Positions 25,960 to 33,900 of a stretch of 64,000 bases of DNA are shown piece after piece. The notes beneath the pieces are model-generated. The model was not told where the DNA came from. It saw nothing but the letters and a program-made list of their open reading frames with translations, and ran no database searches. Position 1 is the first letter of the stretch; every line of letters starts with the position of its first letter. This DNA comes from Vibrio penaeicida (lineage in GTDB: Bacteria > Pseudomonadota > Gammaproteobacteria > Enterobacterales > Vibrionaceae): assembly GCF_030689305.1 (NCBI RefSeq), contig NZ_JAUYVM010000020.1, forward strand, positions 39,788 through 103,787, read 5' to 3'. The translations under genes were made by a program, and so were the position numbers.

Positions 25960-27021
25960 ATGAGTTTTACAAGTAAAAAAGAAAGTCTACTTAAGCGAGG
26001 AGTTAAGAAGGCTGCGGTATCTGTTCTTACTGCGTGTATGGCATTCTCAACGGTAGCAGCAGAGAAAGAGACGAATGGTTTTGTCGGTGAGCCCGAAGAA
26101 ACTTACTACATGAATGTTTTCGTATCGGGCGTTGAATACTGGTTCCCCGTTTATGAAATGATGAAACAAGCAGGGAAAAAGCTGGGCGTAAAAACCGTTT
26201 ATACTGGTACGCCAGAATATGACGTAAACAAGCAGCTCGCTTCTTTTGAACAAATCCTAGCGCGCAAACCTGCTGGAATCTTGCTCGCACCGATTAACCC
26301 AGATCCTTTCGTTGAGCCTATTAAGCGAGCCCGAGAAATGGGCATTCCGGTTGTTACTTTTGGCGCCGACTCCCCAAATAGCGAACGTACCGCTTATGTT
26401 ACTTCAGATAATGAACGTGAAGGGATCTATGCAGCGGATGCGATTGCCGAAGATATGGGAGGTAAAGGTGAGTATGCCGTTCTAGAAAATCCTGGGCAAG
26501 ATAACCATGACAAACGTGTCGCCGCATTTATCGGTCGAATGGAAGAAAAATGGCCTGATATGAAACTCGTTACGCGCGCCGCCAGTAATCAAGATCCAAC
26601 CAAAGCTTACAACGCCTTGTTAACGATGTCACAAGCACACCCAAATCTTGGCGCTGTATTTATGCCAGAAGCGAGTTCGGCAATGGGTGCAGCTCAAGCG
26701 GCAAAGGAGCTCGGTCGAGGCATTCGAGTCTTCAATTGTGATATTAACGCAAAAGTTTTAGACATGATCAAAAACGATGAAATCTTTGGTGCTCTTAATC
26801 CGAATCAGGGAGTACAAGGGTTTATGGGAATGACATTACTTTTCTTGGCTAAACACTCTGAGTTGATTGATCCAATGAACGACCATGTAGCAAAAGGCAT
26901 TAACCCTATGCAGGTACCTTATGTAGACAACGGTTTTTCCATCGTGACGAAAGAAAATGCAGAACACTTTTATTGGGACACTTACATGAAGCGAAGAGAG
27001 TCGAAAGGCGTAAGAGACTAG
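25960..27021 (+). CDS. Sugar ABC transporter periplasmic binding protein
   Basis: 353-residue periplasmic-binding-protein type 1 family member (ribose/AI-2-like). A basic N-terminus and hydrophobic signal end near residue 34 (FSTVAA). The mature part shows EQILARKPAGILLAPINPDPF, the domain pattern GIPVVTFGADSP and a hinge sequence typical of sugar-binding proteins. I start at the ATG with ribosome site AAGGAGAAG; an upstream extension has no signal character. It delivers the substrate to the ATPase and permease encoded next, 28 and about 1,690 bases downstream. Confidence 0.88.
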   Translation: MSFTSKKESLLKRGVKKAAVSVLTACMAFSTVAAEKETNGFVGEPEETYYMNVFVSGVEYWFPVYEMMKQAGKKLGVKTVYTGTPEYDVNKQLASFEQILARKPAGILLAPINPDPFVEPIKRAREMGIPVVTFGADSPNSERTAYVTSDNEREGIYAADAIAEDMGGKGEYAVLENPGQDNHDKRVAAFIGRMEEKWPDMKLVTRAASNQDPTKAYNALLTMSQAHPNLGAVFMPEASSAMGAAQAAKELGRGIRVFNCDINAKVLDMIKNDEIFGALNPNQGVQGFMGMTLLFLAKHSELIDPMNDHVAKGINPMQVPYVDNGFSIVTKENAEHFYWDTYMKRRESKGVRD

Positions 27022-27049
27022 TTTTGTTTGGCATAAGGGGAAGGAACGC

Positions 27050-28657
27050 GTGACTGACCCCTTATTCCAATCTTTGGCTTACGAAAATAATGAAGACGAA
27101 GATCTTTCGATTTGCTGTAGGAGAGTTGTTGTGGATGGAAATGAAGTCCTAGAACTGAAGAATATCACTAAGACGTTTGGACCAACCGTTGCATTATCTG
27201 GTGTTAACTTTTCGTTAGCCAAAGGAGAAGTGCACGCATTGTGTGGTGAAAACGGTGCCGGAAAGTCTACGTTGATGAAAGTAATAAATGGCATCTATCA
27301 ACCGGATAGCGGAACTATTATAGTAAAAAACAAAAACGTTCATATTGACAGTCCGCGAAAAGCCAAAGCGTTAGGAGTGAATTTTGTTCATCAAGAAATA
27401 GCACTTTGCCCTGATGTTACTGTCGCTGAAAACATATTTATGTGTGGTTCGGAAAAAGGTGAAAAATGGCGGATTAATTATTCGGAAATAAATGAGAAAA
27501 CACTGGGTATTCTAGCTAAATTGATGCCAATTAAACCTGATGTTAAAGTTGGAAAGTTAGGGATATCCACACAGCAAATAATTGAAATAGCAAAAGCGCT
27601 AACAGAAGAGTGTGATGTTTTAATTCTGGATGAACCAACAGCCGCGCTTACTGAAAAAGAGACGGAAGCACTGTCTATTATTATTAGAGATTTAAAAAGT
27701 CGCGGTGTTAGCATTATATATATCAGCCATAGAATGGCCGAAGTATTTGATTTTTGTGATCGAGTAACGGTATTAAGAGATGGAGAGTATATTTGTACTA
27801 AAGTGATAAAAAATACATCACCAGAAGATGTCGTAAATAATATGGTGGGTAGGAAAATTGACGATCTATATCCACCCAAAAATACCAATGTAAAATGGAA
27901 TGATATACCTATCATGTCGGTAGAAAACCTTTGTGACAAGGGGCGTTTCAACAATATTTGCTTTCAACTTTATCAGGGTGAAATCTTAGGAATTGCTGGA
28001 CTTATTGGCTCAGGACGTAGTGAGCTCATTCAGACTCTTTGCGGCTTGAAGCCAAAGAAATCCGGAAGAGTGAGATTAGAAGGCCAAGATATTACGTTTC
28101 ATAACTATGATGATAGCTTAAATCATAAGGTTGTTTATCTGTCAGAAGACCGTAAACAAGAAGGCGTTTATCTTGATATGTCGATTCGAGAAAATATCTC
28201 TGTTTTAGGGCTCAATAATTTGAGAAAGAGCTTCGGTAGAATAGATAAACAAAAAGAAATAAATCAAGCAGAATCTTTATCAAAAGTTCTCACCGTTAAA
28301 TACAGAGATATTGAACAGTTAACGAGAGAACTCAGTGGCGGTAACCAACAGAAAATAGCCATTGCTCGAATGTTAGCAATAAAACCTAAAGTTATAATAA
28401 TGGATGAGCCAACTCGGGGGATAGATGTTGGTGCCAAGCATGAAATACATGCGTTACTCCGTAAGTTGGCAAGTGAAGGTGTAGGTGTGATTATTATATC
28501 TTCGGAATTGCCAGAGGTGATAGGAGTAAGTGATAGAGTTGTTGTGATGTGTGAAAATACTATATCTGGTGAGTTAAATAATAACGAAATCACCGAAGAA
28601 AATATCATTCGATTAGCATCTGGGTTAAATGTTGAAAACGAGAAATCAGTCGTCTGA
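27050..28657 (+). CDS. Sugar ABC transporter ATP-binding protein (RbsA type)
   Basis: 535-residue protein with two fused ATPase domains. Domain 1 has Walker A GENGAGKST and Walker B LILDEPTAAL, with a weak signature (LGISTQQIIEIAKAL). Domain 2 (from about residue 290) has the strong signature LSGGNQQK and IIMDEPTRGIDVG, but its Walker A is degenerate (GLIGSGRSEL), as in RbsA/MglA. The start is GTG with ribosome site GGAAGGA. Third-position A/T looks clearly higher than in its neighbours. Confidence 0.9.
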   Translation: MTDPLFQSLAYENNEDEDLSICCRRVVVDGNEVLELKNITKTFGPTVALSGVNFSLAKGEVHALCGENGAGKSTLMKVINGIYQPDSGTIIVKNKNVHIDSPRKAKALGVNFVHQEIALCPDVTVAENIFMCGSEKGEKWRINYSEINEKTLGILAKLMPIKPDVKVGKLGISTQQIIEIAKALTEECDVLILDEPTAALTEKETEALSIIIRDLKSRGVSIIYISHRMAEVFDFCDRVTVLRDGEYICTKVIKNTSPEDVVNNMVGRKIDDLYPPKNTNVKWNDIPIMSVENLCDKGRFNNICFQLYQGEILGIAGLIGSGRSELIQTLCGLKPKKSGRVRLEGQDITFHNYDDSLNHKVVYLSEDRKQEGVYLDMSIRENISVLGLNNLRKSFGRIDKQKEINQAESLSKVLTVKYRDIEQLTRELSGGNQQKIAIARMLAIKPKVIIMDEPTRGIDVGAKHEIHALLRKLASEGVGVIIISSELPEVIGVSDRVVVMCENTISGELNNNEITEENIIRLASGLNVENEKSVV

Positions 28658-28709
28658 CGTTATTTTTAATTGATGGCTTTAAGCGCAAGGATTAAATCAA
28701 GGTAACAAT

Positions 28710-29717
28710 ATGAAAACGGAATTAATAAATAACTCAGGGATGAACGATAAGATTGAGAATAAAGGATTATTTGCACTAATCTCAAGGTTTGCTGGAGCGC
28801 GAGAAGCGACTCTGGTTTCAATTATCGTGATTCTATTTGTTGTGATGAGTTTTGCTTCTCCTTACTTCCTCACATGGGCGAATATGCGAGCAATGCTTCT
28901 TTCTTTTTCAACGGAAGGGTTGGTTGTTGTCGGAATGACCATACTGCTTATTGTTGGAGGGTTCGACTTGTCTGTCGGTGCAGTGATGTGCTTATCCATG
29001 GTGATCGCAGGGAAACTCTTTCTTTTAGGCATGGACCCATGGGTTGCAAGCCTAATAGCGATCGCTGCATGCGCAGGCATCGGGAGCATCATGGGCGTTT
29101 GTGTGACTAAGGTTGGGCTAAGCCACTTTATGACGACTCTCGCCTTTTTGGGGATAGCTAGGGGGTTGTGTTTTGTTATTACCGAAGGGTCGCCTTTGTC
29201 TCTGTACAGCCTTCCGCCTGAGTTTAAATTTATAGGTCAAGGTAATGTATTCGGTTTGCCATTTTCGGTGATCATTTTTATCGCCGTTATATTCATATCC
29301 GATTATATGCTTCGAAATCTATTGATGTTTCGAAGAGTTTATTACACCGGAAGCAATGAAAAAGCAGCGTTGTATTCAGGGATCCGAACCGACCGAATTA
29401 AGTTTTGGACAACTGTTTTGTGCTCATCTATGGCTGGGCTAGCGGGCATTATCTTTATGTCTAAGTTTGGTGGAGCAACCCCAACATTCGGTGTCGGGCT
29501 TGAGTTAAACGTTATCGCTGCTGCTGTTATTGGTGGGGCAAGTTTAAACGGTGGTGCGGGCACTATTTTCGGTGCTATTTTAGGTATTGCTCTTCTTTCT
29601 ATTGTGTCTTCGTCTCTCATTTTGCTCAATGTTCCAGTGTACTGGCAAGAGCTTATTAGAGGGTTGATTCTATTGTCAGCTATTGCAATTGATCACGTAA
29701 TCCAATCCAAAAAATAA
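28710..29717 (+). CDS. Sugar ABC transporter permease (RbsC type)
   Basis: 335-residue inner membrane permease with about nine to ten hydrophobic helices and the family pattern GLVVVGMTILLIVGGFDLSVGAVM near residues 70-93 and AAAVIGGASLNGGAGTIFGAILG near the end. Only one permease gene is present, so it should act as a homodimer, unlike the paired LsrC/LsrD of AI-2 import. It is followed ten bases later by the reductase gene. Confidence 0.9.
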   Translation: MKTELINNSGMNDKIENKGLFALISRFAGAREATLVSIIVILFVVMSFASPYFLTWANMRAMLLSFSTEGLVVVGMTILLIVGGFDLSVGAVMCLSMVIAGKLFLLGMDPWVASLIAIAACAGIGSIMGVCVTKVGLSHFMTTLAFLGIARGLCFVITEGSPLSLYSLPPEFKFIGQGNVFGLPFSVIIFIAVIFISDYMLRNLLMFRRVYYTGSNEKAALYSGIRTDRIKFWTTVLCSSMAGLAGIIFMSKFGGATPTFGVGLELNVIAAAVIGGASLNGGAGTIFGAILGIALLSIVSSSLILLNVPVYWQELIRGLILLSAIAIDHVIQSKK

Positions 29718-29727
29718 GGAGCCAAAA

Positions 29728-30717
29728 GTGCAGTATAGAAAAATAGGACATTCAGATATAACAGCTTCAACCGTAGTACTTGGGACTTGGGGTATTGGTG
29801 GCGGATCCATCTGGGGACCAGAGACGAACGAAAAGCAACTGATAAACACGATTCATGCTGCGTTGTCTTCAGGAATCAACTTTATTGATACTGCACCAGG
29901 GTATGGCTTTGGTGAATCAGAAAAATTGATTGGGAAAGCAATCAGAAATCGTCGAAATGAAGTCGTTGTCGCAACAAAGTGCGGTCTCGTTTGGACAAGG
30001 GAAGGGACCGAACACTTTTCTACCGACGGGAGAACGCTAAGGCGGAATTTATCGCCTCAGAGTATTCGCCTCGAAGTAGAAGAAAGCTTGAAGCGTTTGA
30101 ACACAGATTACTTAGATCTTTATCAAGTACATTGGCCGTCTCTATCACCTCATCACACGCCAATCGACCAGACGCTCGAATGCTTAATCGAGCTAAAGAA
30201 AGAAGGAAAAATACGGGCGATTGGAGTGAGTAATCTATCTGAAGAAGAAACCGCGGCGTATTGCAAAGGCAACCATATTGATACTAATCAGATTCGCTAC
30301 AGCATGCTTTGGGAAAAAGAGGCAAGAGACACGGTTAACCAAAATCAAAGTTTAGGGATGTCCACAATGGGGTATCAGGCGATGGAGCAAGGGCTACTTT
30401 CTGGGAAAGTAACGATGGATACTCAGTTCGACTCAAATGATATCCGTAATGTGGATGCTTGGAACCCTTGGTTCGTCAAAGAAAAACGCGCGCAAGTGTT
30501 ACAGCAAATGGAAGCATGGAAACCATTGTTAGATAAATACGATTGTACCATGGCACAACTTGTTATTGCTGCCACTGGTCAGATACCGGGAATTGACTTT
30601 GTATTGTGTGGCGCACGATCTGTCGTGCATGCCGAGCAAAATGCGAAGGCTGGGGCGTTAAATATCGATAAGGAAGATGCGAATACTATGCTGTCACAAC
30701 TCAATGCATTGAATTGA
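29728..30717 (+). CDS. Aldo/keto reductase
   Basis: 329-residue (alpha/beta)8 NADPH-dependent reductase. The catalytic tetrad is visible: Asp and Tyr in FIDTAPGYGFGESE, Lys in VVVATKCGL and His in YQVHWPS. The start is GTG with ribosome site AAGGAG. As the last gene of the transporter operon it probably interconverts the imported sugar or an aldehyde from the aldolase with the matching alcohol. It resembles the YajO/Tas-type branch. Substrate unknown. Confidence 0.87.
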   Translation: MQYRKIGHSDITASTVVLGTWGIGGGSIWGPETNEKQLINTIHAALSSGINFIDTAPGYGFGESEKLIGKAIRNRRNEVVVATKCGLVWTREGTEHFSTDGRTLRRNLSPQSIRLEVEESLKRLNTDYLDLYQVHWPSLSPHHTPIDQTLECLIELKKEGKIRAIGVSNLSEEETAAYCKGNHIDTNQIRYSMLWEKEARDTVNQNQSLGMSTMGYQAMEQGLLSGKVTMDTQFDSNDIRNVDAWNPWFVKEKRAQVLQQMEAWKPLLDKYDCTMAQLVIAATGQIPGIDFVLCGARSVVHAEQNAKAGALNIDKEDANTMLSQLNALN

Positions 30718-30725
30718 GATTTAGA

Positions 30726-30789
30726 AGGGACATTTTAAGCCGTTGAATCAAAAAAGTGGCAAAAAGCTATTGTTGGAATGAATGTCCCT
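30726..30789 (+). promoter_or_regulatory. Long-range inverted repeat after the reductase gene
   Basis: AAGGGACATT (30726-30735) and AATGTCCCT (30781-30789) could pair around a 45-base loop. It has no T-run. It may be a structured end of the operon or part of the leader of the large downstream gene. Confidence 0.3.
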
Positions 30790-30901
30790 AGAACTTATAA
30801 ACGTCTTGGTAAGGTAAACGTCGCACATAGATTTGAAACGCTTGGTTAGAGCGTTTAGTTAGATGTATGTGTATTTTAGTTTTAGACAAAAGGACGCAGT
30901 C

Positions 30902-33900
30902 ATGAAAACTCAGGGACATTTAAAGCGTTTACGTATAGTGACAAAGCACTTTCAAAAAGGCGCAGTCGGAGCTCTGTTATCCTCTTTTTTCTTAAATACA
31001 GTCCACGCTCAGGGACCGGGTTTAGGAAATCCTCACATCGCAACAAATGAAGTATTTAAGCAAGTTTCTTCTTTAATTGATGATACTACAGGGTTTATTC
31101 CTCCTGACTATCCCGGTAGGGCTCATTATGGACTCAATATGCTAACCATGATCAATGGGTATGCCATTGGGGTGTTTGCCCCCGATCATGGTCAAAGCCC
31201 TGGTGGTTGGGTGGCTATTGATGTATCTGATCCGAGGAGTCCGGTTAAGGTTAATCAAATATATGAACCGGATAGTACCAGTATTTATCGTACGGGTGAT
31301 GGGCTGCGAACTGAAGATTTTACAGAAATTCACTCTTTAGGTTTGTCCGAAGGTAATCTGATTGTTACTCACAATTCCCGTAGCATCGAGATTTGGGATT
31401 GGTCGGACGTGAATAACCCTGTACGACGCTCGAAACTAACGTTCCCAGATATCATCTTGGGTGGATACAGTAATATACCTTGGAATGTTTTCTGGCAAGC
31501 TCCTTACCTTTATGTCGCTCGGGGAACTTCAGGTCTATCCATTGTTGATACAACGGATGTCGATAATCCCATTTTGGTAAAAACGATTCCACGTTCTGAA
31601 TTAGGAGGCTTTGTAGTTGGCTCTGTATGGGCTTTGGGCGATGAGTTGCATTTGGCAGGTCGGAATAGTCATGGTGGTTTTTCAATCTTAAATATTGAAG
31701 ATCCGGTGAATCCTGCGCTAACCAAGGTAGTGAATAACCTTCCCTATCGTTTTTACACCAGTTGTTGGGATGGAAAGTTCGCGAATTTTGGGGCTCGTTC
31801 TTCGGCAAATAACTTAGTGACATACGATACCACTACCACTCCAATGACTTTGGTTAACGACCAACATAGTGGTTACGTTAACCTGTATTGTAATAAGCAA
31901 GAGAATAAGTTATTTGTCGGGAATCAAAATGATGTCGCATTCTTGGATGTCTCGAATAATGATAACTACATCGAATTAGGTAAAGGGGCCTTAGATGCGA
32001 TTGGAAGTGACACAGACCATGGTCAAGTATTTCCGTTTGGTAATTTGATTTATGTAGGTAATGACCACGGAAGTGGGAATGCATTCATGGCTCATAGTGA
32101 AGGAAGTGATACCACACCTCCTCAAGTAATCAGAAAAATACCTCAACACGATGATATCAATGTATCTCCGACGACCCGTATAGGGTTGGCTCTTTCAGAC
32201 AGTGTGTTGATGGACTCTGTGACAAATTTAACTTTTAAAGTTATTCCCGCGGGCTCAGAAACTCCTATCGATGGAACATACAGCGTCAATTTGGGCTTTG
32301 TCCACTTCTCGCCTAGCTCGCCACTTGAGGATGACCAAATCTATCAAGTGATCGTAAAGGATATAGAAGATTTAACCGGTAACCCAATGCCCGAAATTCG
32401 CTATAGCTTCTCCACAGGTGATGTCGCATCGCATAATGTGAATGTGTCTATTCCCAATACCGTTGAAGTCGGCAATTACATAAATGCGGTTGCAAACGCC
32501 ACCTCAATCTTTGGAGGTGTACTCGAATATTCATGGGACTTCGGTGATGGAACGCCACCAACCTCGTTTAGTACTGTTAACTCGATCTCTCACCGATATG
32601 ATACGGCTGGACATTGGTCGCCTATTGTCACAGTTCGAGAGAGTGGCTTTACCTCCAGTCAAAATGAGAGCATAACGGCTCACTACCCTGTAAATGAGGA
32701 TTTACCTAGTCGCTCCTCTACCATCGCGAGCTCGGCAAATCGTGTTTTCGTAGTAAATCCTGATAACGACACAGTATCCGCGGTTTCGGCTGTTGCGCCC
32801 TTTCAAAAACTCTGGGAAAGAGCGGTAATGCAAGGACCCAAATCGCTCGCAACTGCGCCAAATGGCAATATTTGGGTCGTGAGTGAAAAGAGCGATACGA
32901 TCCATGTTTTGTCCGCTTCTAATGGATCCGTCATAGACATTATTCGATTGACCCACGGTGCCCGCCCTAATGGAATAGCGTTTACACCGGATGGTACGAG
33001 TGCCTTAGTTTCTCTTTATGGCTCGGGTGAGCTAATAAAAATTGAACCAAATACTCGAAATGTTATTGGTCGAGTTGATATCGGTCACTCGGCTCGTGGC
33101 ATTGCGATAACGTCTGATTCAAATAAGGCTCTGGTTACTCGATTCATCTCTTTTCAAGAAAAGGCAGACGTCGCCGAAATTGATGTCAATTCGATGACTT
33201 TGGTTCAGAACATCTCGTTAAATAAAGATACCGTAACGATTGATGGACCCGACCGCAGCCGCGGAATTGCTAACTACCTTAACAGCGTAACAATATCGCC
33301 AGACGGAAAATACGCTTGGCTCCCTTCTAATAAAGCGAATATAGACAGAGGGACATTTAAGGAATCCGATACCAGTAAAGGGTTAACGTTCGAAACGACA
33401 GTACGAGCGATAATATCCCAAATTGACATGGCATCACTAAACGAAGTACGAGATAGACAGCTGGATATCGATAATAACGCACAACCAAAAACAGCGACCT
33501 TTAGCCCATTGGGGGACTATTCTTATGTGGCGATGGAAGGTCGAAGTAACATTGAAGTTTTAGATGCGTACACCGGAGATGCGGTATCTCAACTTGGTGG
33601 ACATGGTCTTGCACCAAACGGTTTAATAAGGGTGGGTGACCACCTTTTTGTTCATAACTTTTTATCACGCTCTATTTCTGTCTGGAACGTAAAAGCGTTA
33701 GAAACGGTTCAAGGAGATGCAATACATATCGCTGAAATTGATGTCGTTTCGACGGAAAAACTTCCGTCTAGGGTTTTAGCGGGAAAACGCGTATTTCACG
33801 ATGCAGCTAACCCACGTATGAATAAGGACGGATATCTATCATGTGCCAGTTGTCATGCAGATGGTGGGTCGGATGCGCGAAACTGGGACTTTACTGATCG

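Noticed and set aside
22933..30717. Calling the sugar cluster an lsr (AI-2) operon
   Set aside because: LsrG, the second permease and a SorC-type LsrR are absent and two flavoproteins not found in lsr are present; only the aldolase and transporter types are shared.
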